NCBI GenBank assembly: GCA_015069695.1
Contig: JADCRZ010000050.1
Location: 1 to 43,260 of the forward strand
Origin: Williamsia sp.
Lineage (GTDB): Bacteria > Bacteroidota > Bacteroidia > Chitinophagales > Chitinophagaceae
DNA length: 43,260 bases
Reading direction: 5' to 3'
Part shown: positions 24,695 to 32,692 of the stretch, in pieces
Layout of the letters: the number at the start of each line of letters is the position of its first letter
Numbering within the stretch: position 1 is the stretch's first letter
Notes under the pieces: generated by a model
Seen by the model: only the letters and a program-made list of their open reading frames with translations
Told to the model about the DNA's origin: nothing
Databases searched by the model: none
Translations under genes and position numbers: made by a program

Positions 24695-26590
24695 CTAGCG
24701 GCTCCAGTTCTTCAGCGGCTGTGTTTTCTGTACCGATGAGGTGCTTACACCTTGCGGCACAAGGGCTACGCTCAGAACTGTTTTGGTACCCGCCGGCACA
24801 GTCACTTCAAAACCGGTCAGTATGGTGCCGGGGTTCGGGGCATCATAGCTGTGCGGCGGATCGGTGGACCAGGTTTTCAGGCTTACGGTAGCAGGCTCCT
24901 GTACCAGCAGGGTCAGCTTTTTTCCGTCCTTTGTAAGTTCGATCGAATTTTTGCCGGTTACCTTGGCCTCCGCTGGTGTAAGCAGGGTCCAGCGAATGGT
25001 TGTTGGTGCAGCGCCGGTTTGGATCTCATCCCGCACAACAACATACCGGCCACCCACAATGCCTACGCCCCTGGTTGCCTGCTGGAGCTGGCCTTTGTAT
25101 ATTTCAGAGAGGTCGGCAATGGCGTGCATAAACTGCGGGTTGGAAGAAGAAGCAGTGAGCGGTGCATAGCCATCCACCACCTGGTGCTGCCCGTTTACTG
25201 CGAGGGTGTTGTGCACCAAATTGTCGTACCGGAAGATGGTCCAGCGTTGTGCATTCTGCCCTTTTCCAAATACTTCTATTCCTTTTGATTCAAGTGATTC
25301 ATAGTCCTGCATCCCGAAGTCCATGGCCCAGCGTACGCCCTGGGCTTCCATTACAAAAGAGCCCGCATCCATATGGGCATGGTTAACCGAAGCCGAGCCG
25401 GCCTTCATGCCTACCCAGACCGCACTGGAATCAGACCAGGACGTGCGCATCAGCGCCACCGGGTTCTTGCCCTTGCCGGTCCACATGGTGGATCTGGGCG
25501 CCGTGATGCTGTTCATGCCTGCGCCATGGCTCCAGAGCATGACTGCCGGTAGTAGACGGTCACGTGTAAACGATTTTGGATCTTTCGACAGGAGCCGGCT
25601 GCGCTCAACCCAGAGCAGGGAAGGGTCCTGGGTTTTGGAAGCAAACCAGAACATGGCCACCTGGAGCCCGCCCCCGGTTCCGGCATCGGAATAATTGAAC
25701 GAATTGCCCGAGGGCCCCGTCATGTTTTCCATATAGCCGGGTGTTTTTAAAAAACCCGGTTGGGCACTCAGGCCGAAATCTTTTCCGAACAATTTCTCGA
25801 TGGCGGCTATGAACATCACATTGAAGCTGGTGCCATAGCCCCAGTAACCATACCCCTCCGGGTAAGCACCGTCCGGCTTGTAATCGCCCATGGGCAATCG
25901 GATAGATTTGATGGCCCGGTTGATGATGGTTCTGGAAAGTTCGGGATGGTCTTCAAAGGTAACGATGGCGCCATAGCTCATGCCCGCATTGCAAACCTGG
26001 TTCCAGTTGTTGGTAACGGTGAGCCAGCTGTTGTATTTCGGATCGAAGGAAGGCTCCAATCCTTTTTTCAGGATGGCTTCTTTGATAGTAGCGCGGGAAG
26101 CAGCAGGCAACTGGCTGTAACACCAGTCGTACCCGATAGAGACAGCCATGGTCATTTCGGCCACATCCAGAAAATGCGACGGGTTCCAATCGGTGAAGGC
26201 GGCGATGGCCAGCATTTCTTTTTCGGCGCGTTGCAGGTATTTCTGTTGCTGCGTCATGCGGTAGGCATAGGAAAGAAAGAACAACCTCCGCAGCGCTTCG
26301 CGTGATTTATCCAGCAGGCGCCGGCCGATCTGGATCCTTTCGATCGGCGCCAAGGTGAGCAGGTTATCTGACTCAGCCAGAATGGCCTGGTGCATCCCGT
26401 TCCATACCTTGTCTGCCCCGATCGTTCTTTTGATCCCTCCCTCCTCTTCCGCCAGCAGCAACAGGCGCGGGTGACCGATGAGCTCTGTCATACGCACAGA
26501 ATCTGTTTGCGCAAAAAGAGAAAGCTGAACAAACAACAAGACAGGGAAAAAAAGCAGGGATCGTTTTAACAGGTACATACGGCTGTGCAT
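24695..26590 (-). CDS. Heparinase II/III-family polysaccharide lyase (631 aa)
   Basis: An exported protein (signal RSLLFFPVLLFVQLSLFAQ; an internal ATG at 26578 would also keep it). The N-terminal toroid has LRRLFFLSYAYRMTQQQKYL, WNPSHFLDVAEMTMAVSIGYDWCY, then NNWNQVCNAGMSYGA and PEGYGYWGYGTSFNV with candidate catalytic Asn and Tyr. The sandwich begins with SASVNHAHMDAGSFVMEAQG and AMDFGMQDY. The family beta-eliminates uronosyl linkages. It is the first gene of the minus-strand operon and is divergent from the GH16 gene across 152 bp, so both may share a regulated promoter region, although no consensus promoter stands out there. Confidence 0.87.
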   Translation of the reverse strand: MHSRMYLLKRSLLFFPVLLFVQLSLFAQTDSVRMTELIGHPRLLLLAEEEGGIKRTIGADKVWNGMHQAILAESDNLLTLAPIERIQIGRRLLDKSREALRRLFFLSYAYRMTQQQKYLQRAEKEMLAIAAFTDWNPSHFLDVAEMTMAVSIGYDWCYSQLPAASRATIKEAILKKGLEPSFDPKYNSWLTVTNNWNQVCNAGMSYGAIVTFEDHPELSRTIINRAIKSIRLPMGDYKPDGAYPEGYGYWGYGTSFNVMFIAAIEKLFGKDFGLSAQPGFLKTPGYMENMTGPSGNSFNYSDAGTGGGLQVAMFWFASKTQDPSLLWVERSRLLSKDPKSFTRDRLLPAVMLWSHGAGMNSITAPRSTMWTGKGKNPVALMRTSWSDSSAVWVGMKAGSASVNHAHMDAGSFVMEAQGVRWAMDFGMQDYESLESKGIEVFGKGQNAQRWTIFRYDNLVHNTLAVNGQHQVVDGYAPLTASSSNPQFMHAIADLSEIYKGQLQQATRGVGIVGGRYVVVRDEIQTGAAPTTIRWTLLTPAEAKVTGKNSIELTKDGKKLTLLVQEPATVSLKTWSTDPPHSYDAPNPGTILTGFEVTVPAGTKTVLSVALVPQGVSTSSVQKTQPLKNWSR

Positions 26591-26742
26591 CGTTTTAGGA
26601 TGAAAGAAAATGAAAGTAAAGCTTTTTGACGATTCTAAAAAGCGGCTACAAAGTACAGCTGAAAATGGAAAGAAGAGTCAAATGGAGGCAAAGTCATAAT
26701 ATTGTTTGATAAAAATTTCAGCAAGCACAAATCCTGTTGATC

Positions 26743-27588
26743 ATGAACAAAGTTTTTCTGTTTCTGGCCAAATGTTGTCTTCTTTCTCTCCCGTTCTTCT
26801 CTACCCGCAACGACGATTACAAACTGGTATGGTCGGATGAATTCAATGGCGACCAGGCGCCGGACTCGGCCAGCTGGCGGTACGAGCGGGGCTTTGTGCG
26901 CAACCATGAATTTCAGTGGTATCAAACAGACAATGCCCGTTGCGCGAATGGCATCCTGACAATTGAAGCACGCAAGGAGCACAAACCCAATCCAAACTGG
27001 GAAGAAGGCAGCACGGACTGGAGAAAAAAAGACCGTTATATAGAATATACGTCTTCCAGCATCAATACGGCAGGCAAGCGGAGCTGGCTGTATGGCCGTT
27101 TTGAAATGCGTGCGCGGATCGACACCAGCATGGGTTTATGGCCGGCCTGGTGGACGCTGGGTGTTAATCGCCGCTGGCCTTCCAATGGAGAGATCGACAT
27201 CATGGAATATTACCGCAAGGACCTGCTGGCCAATATCGCCATCGGCACCACCGTGCCTAGCAAAGCCCAGTGGTTCAGCAACAAAAAACCCATCAGCAGC
27301 TTTGCCGATCATGCAGACTGGGCACAGAAATTCCATGTATGGCGGATGGACTGGGACGAAAAGGAAATCAGTCTCTGGGTAGATGGAGAGCTGCTAAACA
27401 AACAATCCATGGGCAACCTCTCCAACCGCGATTCCACCCATTTCAACCCATTCACCCAACCCCACTACATGCTGCTCAACATGGCCATCGGCGGCGACAA
27501 CGGCGGCGACCCTGCCGCCTCACCTTCCGCTTTTCCGAAAAAGTTTGAAGTGGATTATGTAAGGGTGTATCAGAAGTCTGAACCATAG
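26743..27588 (+). CDS. GH16-family glycoside hydrolase
   Basis: A 281-residue secreted endo-beta-glucanase/galactanase-type enzyme. The start at ATG 26743 gives a short signal (KVFLFLAKCCLLSLPFFS). The jelly-roll begins YKLVWSDEFNG. The catalytic signature is GEIDIMEYY with Glu150 nucleophile, Asp152 and Glu155 acid/base, preceded by WPAWWTLG. SSSINTAGKRSWLYGRFEMRAR and YVRVYQK are also typical. The spacing of the EIDIME motif fits the laminarinase-like subgroup (beta-1,3 or mixed-linkage glucans), which is inference. It ends in KSEP with the stop codon inside a long palindrome shared with the convergent gene 6 nt away. Confidence 0.9.
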   Translation: MNKVFLFLAKCCLLSLPFFSTRNDDYKLVWSDEFNGDQAPDSASWRYERGFVRNHEFQWYQTDNARCANGILTIEARKEHKPNPNWEEGSTDWRKKDRYIEYTSSSINTAGKRSWLYGRFEMRARIDTSMGLWPAWWTLGVNRRWPSNGEIDIMEYYRKDLLANIAIGTTVPSKAQWFSNKKPISSFADHADWAQKFHVWRMDWDEKEISLWVDGELLNKQSMGNLSNRDSTHFNPFTQPHYMLLNMAIGGDNGGDPAASPSAFPKKFEVDYVRVYQKSEP

Positions 27589-27611
27589 TCTGAATCATGG
27601 TTCAGACTTCT
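27572..27611. terminator. Palindrome spanning both convergent stop codons
   Basis: AGAAGTCTGAACCAT at 27572-27586 and ATGGTTCAGACTTCT at 27597-27611 are perfect 15-bp complements with a 10-nt loop. Each arm encodes the last residues of one gene, so GH16 and the DUF6786-like protein both end in KSEP. It could act as a bidirectional terminator, though there is no strong T-run. The loop partly repeats the arm (AGTCTGAATC). Confidence 0.6.
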
Positions 27612-28830
27612 CCCTTATAGAAACCCCCAAGATCTTGCTTGCCAACTGATCCAGAGAGGACGCCGAGCCGGTAAAATGAAATACTGCATGATTGTGTGCA
27701 AGTGTGCCGCCGGGTTGGAGGAAAGCGGCGGGGGATACGCTTTCCAGTTCGTAGAACGGGCCCATCTGGCTGCCGTTCTGGAGCGGACCGTCGTTGTAGG
27801 CGTTGACGGCATCGCCGCTGAAAGGCGGCTTTTTGGTGTTCCATTCCTGGTTCAGGTAACGGCCTGATGGATCCAGGTCGTACTGGATGATCGTGAGCAC
27901 TTTGCCGGCCGCATCATAGCTTCCTGCCAGGTGGGTAGCGCGGTGGGGGTCAAGGCCGAGCTTGCCCCTGCTTTTTCCGTCGGCTTTGAATAAGAGCACG
28001 CCGTTGTGATACTGAATCCGGTCTGCCGCGATTTCTCCGAAATAATCCGTTGTAGCAATCTTTGCCGAAGCATCTTTTACAGTTTTATAGGGGATGGCGA
28101 TCACTGTTTTCTCAGAGGGGTTAAACATGTCGAGCATCCAGATGCAGGGCATGCCGGTCTTTTCGTTCCAGGCTTCCTTTCCCGTGTTGGTGATCTGATT
28201 GGAAGCCAGGTAGCCGACGCTTTTTACATCTGCTGCCGGCACTATGTTAAGCTGGGATGCGATCTTTTTTTTATCCAGTATAGCAATGCTTCTGTCGACC
28301 TTGAGCTGCAGCGTGGTGCCTGCATAATTTTTCAGGCCCATCTCTTTTTGCATCGTTACTGAAGCTGGCTGGCTGCTTACCACCGTCCAGGGTTCGGTGT
28401 CAAATGGCGCAGGCGTTTTCCAGTTGTCGAACACCATGTCCTTACCGGGTTCAAAATAAAGAGAAAACCGGTTGCCTTCGGGACCAAGCCAGAAGCGGTT
28501 TTCACCCCCGTAGGCGTTCATGTGCGCATCTACAGGAGCAGTGAATGCCTTATAATTGATCCATCCAAAACTTTTGCCTTCATTGCCCTCTGCCGTGGAG
28601 GTAAAGACCTTGCCCTGGTATTTGGGCGATACCAGTACCTGCCCCGGCTCACCTTCCACAGCCAGGCTGATCACACTGTCGTGCTGTTGTAAAAACGCGA
28701 GGTCATAACCAAACGTTCCGGGCTGATAGGTGGAAGAAGTTGCTGTTGGAGACGAACTGGTTTTATTGGGATTGTTTGTACAGGAAGCCATGATTGAAGT
28801 AATAAGGATTGTGGTATAGAATCGATGCAT
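27595..28830 (-). CDS. Lipoprotein of DUF6786-like family
   Basis: A 411-residue lipoprotein (signal ending IMASC, Cys17) with a Ser/Thr-rich linker at 20-40. The body has GQVLVSPKYQGKVFTSTAEG, GENRFWLGPEGNRFSLYFEPG, PFDTEPWTVVS and, near the end, AHNHAVFHFTG. The 'ENRFWLGPEG..FSLYF' segment recalls the galactose-mutarotase-like fold. I believe this is the DUF6786 family common in Bacteroidota glycan loci, but no activity is known to me. It follows the DUF2961 gene by 60 nt on the same strand, so the two are probably co-transcribed. It is convergent with GH16, with only 6 nt between the stops. Confidence 0.62.
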   Translation of the reverse strand: MHRFYTTILITSIMASCTNNPNKTSSSPTATSSTYQPGTFGYDLAFLQQHDSVISLAVEGEPGQVLVSPKYQGKVFTSTAEGNEGKSFGWINYKAFTAPVDAHMNAYGGENRFWLGPEGNRFSLYFEPGKDMVFDNWKTPAPFDTEPWTVVSSQPASVTMQKEMGLKNYAGTTLQLKVDRSIAILDKKKIASQLNIVPAADVKSVGYLASNQITNTGKEAWNEKTGMPCIWMLDMFNPSEKTVIAIPYKTVKDASAKIATTDYFGEIAADRIQYHNGVLLFKADGKSRGKLGLDPHRATHLAGSYDAAGKVLTIIQYDLDPSGRYLNQEWNTKKPPFSGDAVNAYNDGPLQNGSQMGPFYELESVSPAAFLQPGGTLAHNHAVFHFTGSASSLDQLASKILGVSIREKSEP

Positions 28831-28890
28831 GGTGAAAGAGTATTTAGTGTTACTGTGGGCAACTCATCATTAAATAGCAATGACCTTCCA

Positions 28891-30060
28891 TTACCGTATT
28901 GCTTCCAGGTAATCTTTGGACGGCAGTTTGGGAAATGGTGCATGGGGTTGTTGCTGGTACCAGAAGGCAACCGATGAAATATCGGATTGCTGCGCATAAT
29001 AATGGCCATCTTGCCGCCAGCCCAGGTCCTGGATCGTTACCTTCAGGTCTTTGTCAAAGCGGATCGGGTCCATGATATGCCAGCGGTAAAGACCGAAACA
29101 CTGCTGCGAGCGGTAGAGCCCGTCCGGGCGGAGCACCTGGGGCAGTCCTGCATAGGCGGTTGAAAAAGCTTCGTACTGGTGTGTCCGCTGGTTCTCAAAA
29201 TTGTAAGAGCCGCAGAAATAGTCTTCCGTGCCGGTGCCGTTGATGGTGGGGAACTGGGTGTCGCCGTCCATGTAAAATTTGATCTCTCCTTCGCCCCACC
29301 AGCCCCCATTGTTCACTCCCCAGGCCAGGTAAGTGCCTACATACTGGCCTTTGCCTTTTACGCCGTCGAGGATGGTATAAAGGGAACCGGTCGTAGGATT
29401 GCTTCTTCTGAACTGGGCATGAAAATAACCCTCATCTTCTCCTAATTCCGTGAGTGTGTAATCGATCTGGTAATACAACCGCATGGCTTCCCTGTTGTTG
29501 ATGTTCTGAAGGGTGATCTTGCATTTTTTGCGGAAAGGCATTTTCCAGTAACAGTTAAAGGCGCTGCCGGGGTTCACCGTTACAGCCACCGAGTTGAGGG
29601 GTGCATACTCTCCCCAGCCCATGCCAAAGAAATCACCGACTGGAACTTCTACGGATGGTTCTTTTTCATCATCCCAGTAAAAGCGCAGAATAGAAAAACG
29701 CCAGTTGCCCGTGGGTGTCATCCAGATATGCTGGATAGCCCCGGGTCCTTCTATTTCAGCAACCGTAAATGTTTCACCGGAGCGCACTTCAATAAAGGGA
29801 TTTACTTTCCATCCTGCGCCCAGGTTCTGGGCCTGGTACCAGGCATTGGCCACATTGCGTTTGCTACTGTCCTGCTTGGGATCGGCCATGCCTCCCTTGC
29901 CTTTGGCACCGGTGTAATTTTCCGGACTGATAGAGCGTGTCTTTGCGTTTGAGAGGCGCGACAGATTGCCTAGGTTCATGTCCAGGCCGTTAAAGGAAAT
30001 CTTTTGCGCAAACGTGGCAGTAACAAATAGAAGCAAAAAGAGGGTCAATGGTTTTTTCAT
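28891..30060 (-). CDS. DUF2961 (GH172-type) exported protein
   Basis: A 389-residue exported protein (signal PLTLFLLLFVTATFAQ). It carries DUF2961 hallmarks: GGMADPKQ, EIEGPGAIQHIWMTP, FYWDDEKEPSVEVPVGDFFG, WWGEGEIKFYMDGD and GTGTEDYF. DUF2961 is now glycoside hydrolase family GH172, whose characterised members act on alpha-D-fructofuranosyl or alpha-D-arabinofuranosyl linkages. The two acidic clusters that hold the catalytic glutamates (here Glu257/Glu259 and Glu279) are present, so it is probably active. The substrate specificity is unknown. Its neighbours suggest removal of furanosyl side chains from the glycan the locus targets, which is inference. Confidence 0.83.
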   Translation of the reverse strand: MKKPLTLFLLLFVTATFAQKISFNGLDMNLGNLSRLSNAKTRSISPENYTGAKGKGGMADPKQDSSKRNVANAWYQAQNLGAGWKVNPFIEVRSGETFTVAEIEGPGAIQHIWMTPTGNWRFSILRFYWDDEKEPSVEVPVGDFFGMGWGEYAPLNSVAVTVNPGSAFNCYWKMPFRKKCKITLQNINNREAMRLYYQIDYTLTELGEDEGYFHAQFRRSNPTTGSLYTILDGVKGKGQYVGTYLAWGVNNGGWWGEGEIKFYMDGDTQFPTINGTGTEDYFCGSYNFENQRTHQYEAFSTAYAGLPQVLRPDGLYRSQQCFGLYRWHIMDPIRFDKDLKVTIQDLGWRQDGHYYAQQSDISSVAFWYQQQPHAPFPKLPSKDYLEAIR

Positions 30061-30291
30061 ATGTTTATTTTAGCAACTGAAATCGTTCTTTCCCAAAGCA
30101 ACATGATGGCAAGGTATGTTTTTGATGCCTGGCTTCTAGCTTGGCACCCATCCATAAACCAGCTATGATATGTTCCTGTTCAAGGCAGGTTAAGAAGGCT
30201 GCAGCGTTTCGATCTAGCCTGGTGCACCTTGGTATTTTATTGGCACCGGCAGAACAGGATCAGGTTGAATGAGCTATAAAAAGAAAGCAGC

Positions 30292-30645
30292 TCAATACAT
30301 TTTTTCGTCGTGAACAGATTTGTGGATTTCGACGCCTTTCATAAATTCTCCGATGCGGGCATCCGCATACGCACCATAAGCATCCACCAGGGTGCCTTTT
30401 CTTCCGTCGTGCGTTTCGATGGCATAAAGGATAGACATATCATCGGGGTTTGACTCACCCTCAAAGCGGTAGAAATTTGCAGCGGTTACGTCCTTTTTTG
30501 TGTATACCTGGTCGTTGGTAAGACAGTGCAAATTGCCTTCCCTTACCTCGTATTCATCTGTATAGCCTTTTTCTTCCAGCAGCTGCATGCATTTTTGCAA
30601 CTCGGTCATCTTATAAGAACTGTTGTTGTTCTCAAACTGTTCCAT
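30292..30645 (-). CDS. Small conserved protein of unknown function
   Basis: A 117-residue soluble protein, rich in Glu/Asp and Tyr, with no signal or membrane segment. The core reads MTELQKCMQLLEEKGYTDEY, then LTNDQVYTKKDVTAANFYRFEG and SILYAIETHDGRKGTLVDAYG. Similar small Bacteroidota proteins are sometimes labelled 'phosphoribosylpyrophosphate synthetase', but I see no PRPP-binding or Walker motif, so that label is not supported. Translation could also begin at MTELQKC (30609). It stands alone between the DUF2961 gene and the divergent RRM gene. Confidence 0.7.
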   Translation of the reverse strand: MEQFENNNSSYKMTELQKCMQLLEEKGYTDEYEVREGNLHCLTNDQVYTKKDVTAANFYRFEGESNPDDMSILYAIETHDGRKGTLVDAYGAYADARIGEFMKGVEIHKSVHDEKMY

Positions 30646-30800
30646 ATAGCAGGGTGTTTTAGATGTTCTAAGATAAGTAAGATATGATGAAATGCCCCAA
30701 TCAGGTTCGCAGAAAAAGAGAGCAAAGAATGAAAAAGAAAATTTGAAAATTTGTCTGTTAAAAAAGACAAATAAAGACTTTTAATATGATGAATTTAGAT

Positions 30801-30808
30801 TAGCTTTG
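30801..30808 (+). promoter_or_regulatory. -7 element upstream of the RRM gene
   Basis: TAGCTTTG matches TAnnTTTG. Transcription would start near 30814, leaving a leader of about 115 nt before the ATG at 30931, long enough for RNA-level control. No -33 TTG is present at the usual spacing. Confidence 0.45.
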
Positions 30809-30930
30809 CACCATTCATTTGAGTACTGCACTTAGTAATTAGGTTACTTCAGCTGAATTTGTTTCTGTTAAAAGTTCCTTTCTTTACAATGTTCCTTGTC
30901 TCAGATATCATTCTTTAATTTATAGTTACT

Positions 30931-31215
30931 ATGAACATTTATGTTTCCAACCTGAGCTTTCAGATCGAAAGCGAGGATTTAAGATCGTACTTTGAAGAGT
31001 ACGGTGAAGTTACATCAGCCAAAGTTATTACCGACCGCCAGACAGGCAGAAGCCGTGGATTTGGTTTCGTAGAAATGGCCGATGACGATGCAGCCAACAA
31101 AGCGATCGAAGCTTTGAACGGTGCTGTTGCTGATGGCAGAGCCATCAACGTTGCCGTGGCAAAACCAAAGGAAGCCACCAACAACAACCGCAGCACTTCC
31201 AACAGCTGGCGTTAA
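30931..31215 (+). CDS. RRM-domain RNA-binding protein
   Basis: A 94-residue single RRM protein. RNP2 is IYVSNL (3-8) and RNP1 is RGFGFVEM (42-49), with the aromatic residues needed for RNA stacking. A short Asn/Ser-rich tail (TNNNRSTSNSWR) follows. Small proteins of this type in Bacteroidota and cyanobacteria are RNA chaperones, often induced by cold. No cold-shock element was identified, but the predicted ~115-nt leader and the strong terminator just after the stop make it a free-standing, highly expressed-looking unit. Confidence 0.92.
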   Translation: MNIYVSNLSFQIESEDLRSYFEEYGEVTSAKVITDRQTGRSRGFGFVEMADDDAANKAIEALNGAVADGRAINVAVAKPKEATNNNRSTSNSWR

Positions 31216-31231
31216 TCCTGATCTCAGGTAC

Positions 31232-31273
31232 AAATAAAAAAGGGAGAAATTTAAACTTCTCCCTTTTTTATTT
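31232..31273. terminator. Strong bidirectional terminator
   Basis: A perfect 17-bp stem: 31232-31248 pairs with 31257-31273 around the 8-nt loop ATTTAAAC. The inner stem is GC-containing (GGGAG/CTCCC) and each outer side is A-rich or T-rich, so it gives a T-run in both directions. It lies between the convergent RRM and desaturase genes. Confidence 0.9.
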
Positions 31274-31293
31274 GAATAAAGCAGCGCCTCTCA

Positions 31294-32382
31294 TCAGGAA
31301 AGTCCCCTGATTTCTTTTCCGGCTTTTTGTTCCGTCACGGAAGCGTGCTTTTTTTCAAGAAAAGGCTTGCGGTATTGTTGTATGAACTGCTTTTTTGAAT
31401 CGTGGTATGAGCTTACGCCGCCGATCAGGCTGAGCAGCTTGATATAATACCAGGCCAGGTCTACCTGGTGCCTTAAAAAACCAGACCGGGCGCTCACCGG
31501 ATACAGGTGGTGATTGTTGTGCCACTCACCGGCTACGATGCCTGGCCAAAGCTGGTTGATAGACATGTCGTTCTCATTGTAATCGGTCCCTTCCTTTCTT
31601 TTGTCCTTTCCTTTTCCATGGCCTTCGTAATTAAACGTGCGCACACCGAGCGCCCAGATAAATGCAGCGGTGAACATGGCCGCTGCCAGCACCGGGCCGC
31701 CCAGCAAGTAAAATACCCCGTACCAGAATACCCAGTTCAGCACGGTAGACAGGGCTGTTTTCCAGGGAGATGCAATGGAGCCCCATTTCAGGTATTCCTG
31801 GTATGTATTGGCCGGCACACCTGTATGCTGTAAAAATTTGACTGCCCTGTTGTAGTCTTCTTCGCTTAAATTTTTTGCGATCGGCTGGTGGTTGGCATCC
31901 GCCAGGAAACAGTACAGAAAACCGGCCTGGGCATTGTACGGGTCGCCGGGCTGGTCAGACAGGCAATGGTGTACATGGTGCGATACCACGTACAGCTCTT
32001 CCGGCACAACTTTGATCACCAGGTTCTGGGTGATAAAGCGCCAGAACTGATTGCGAAAAACGTAGGCCTTGTGCGTGCAATAGCGGTGATACCAGATGGT
32101 GCCATGGGTACCCATCAGGATCATGCTGTACACAAATACAGCCACCACAAGTCCGAAATGGAAATCCCTGAACAGGTTGATCAGGAAGTAGACGATCAAA
32201 GGCAGAAAACAAAGGGGAGAAAACCAGGAGAAAAAAGGAAGCCAGTTTTTTCGTGTCTTAAAGACGTTTATTCTGGAAAAAAACTCTTTCCAGATCTGCC
32301 TGTTGGTAGGCTTGTACAAACTACCATCTATATCCTTCCAGCCATAGGAAGGCGGATCCAGCACATTTTCGATGAATGACAT
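31294..32382 (-). CDS. Membrane acyl-CoA desaturase, long form
   Basis: A 362-residue di-iron fatty-acid desaturase. Histidine boxes are HRYCTH, HHVHH and EWHNNHH, all intact. Hydrophobic stretches surround SPLCFLPLIVYFLINLF, FGLVVAVFVYSMILMG and WVFWYGVFYLLGGPVLAAA. Compared with the short desaturase at 2516-3316 it has about 60 extra N-terminal residues and a longer spacer before box three. Box three, with a leading Trp-His, is the commoner form. No consensus promoter was seen within 100 bp upstream. It probably acts on acyl lipids for membrane fluidity; regiospecificity is unknown. Confidence 0.9.
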   Translation of the reverse strand: MSFIENVLDPPSYGWKDIDGSLYKPTNRQIWKEFFSRINVFKTRKNWLPFFSWFSPLCFLPLIVYFLINLFRDFHFGLVVAVFVYSMILMGTHGTIWYHRYCTHKAYVFRNQFWRFITQNLVIKVVPEELYVVSHHVHHCLSDQPGDPYNAQAGFLYCFLADANHQPIAKNLSEEDYNRAVKFLQHTGVPANTYQEYLKWGSIASPWKTALSTVLNWVFWYGVFYLLGGPVLAAAMFTAAFIWALGVRTFNYEGHGKGKDKRKEGTDYNENDMSINQLWPGIVAGEWHNNHHLYPVSARSGFLRHQVDLAWYYIKLLSLIGGVSSYHDSKKQFIQQYRKPFLEKKHASVTEQKAGKEIRGLS

Positions 32383-32692
32383 ATAAAGGTTTATTTAGGC
32401 AATAGCAACATTATCAAAAGAAAATACAGAATAGTTCATTGTAAAGTGTGGATCATCGGTCTTTTACATGTTACGCCGGGAAAGGATAAAGGGGACTGGT
32501 TTACAACAGCTATTTTCAGCACAATACTCACCAGCTTGCCTGATTCAGGTGGCCAGCTGCTCCTGTTATTGGCTTAAAGGCTGAAAATAAGGTATTTGAT
32601 CCGGATTGAGCTTATTTACACGCTTAATCTTGTTAAAATAAGTGATAACTCCGGAAAACAAGCCTGTTTTGGCTTTCAGCATCAGCACTTTC
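32383..32692. other. 310-bp intergenic region
   Basis: No gene, RNA or clear promoter recognised. At 32660-32675 a short stem (AAGCC/GGCTT) followed on the minus strand by GTTTT may be a weak terminator for the phosphodiesterase gene. Confidence 0.4.

Noticed and set aside
30292-30645. Labelling the 117-aa protein a phosphoribosylpyrophosphate synthetase
   Set aside because: No PRPP-binding loop or any part of the PRPP synthetase fold is visible; the protein is far too short.
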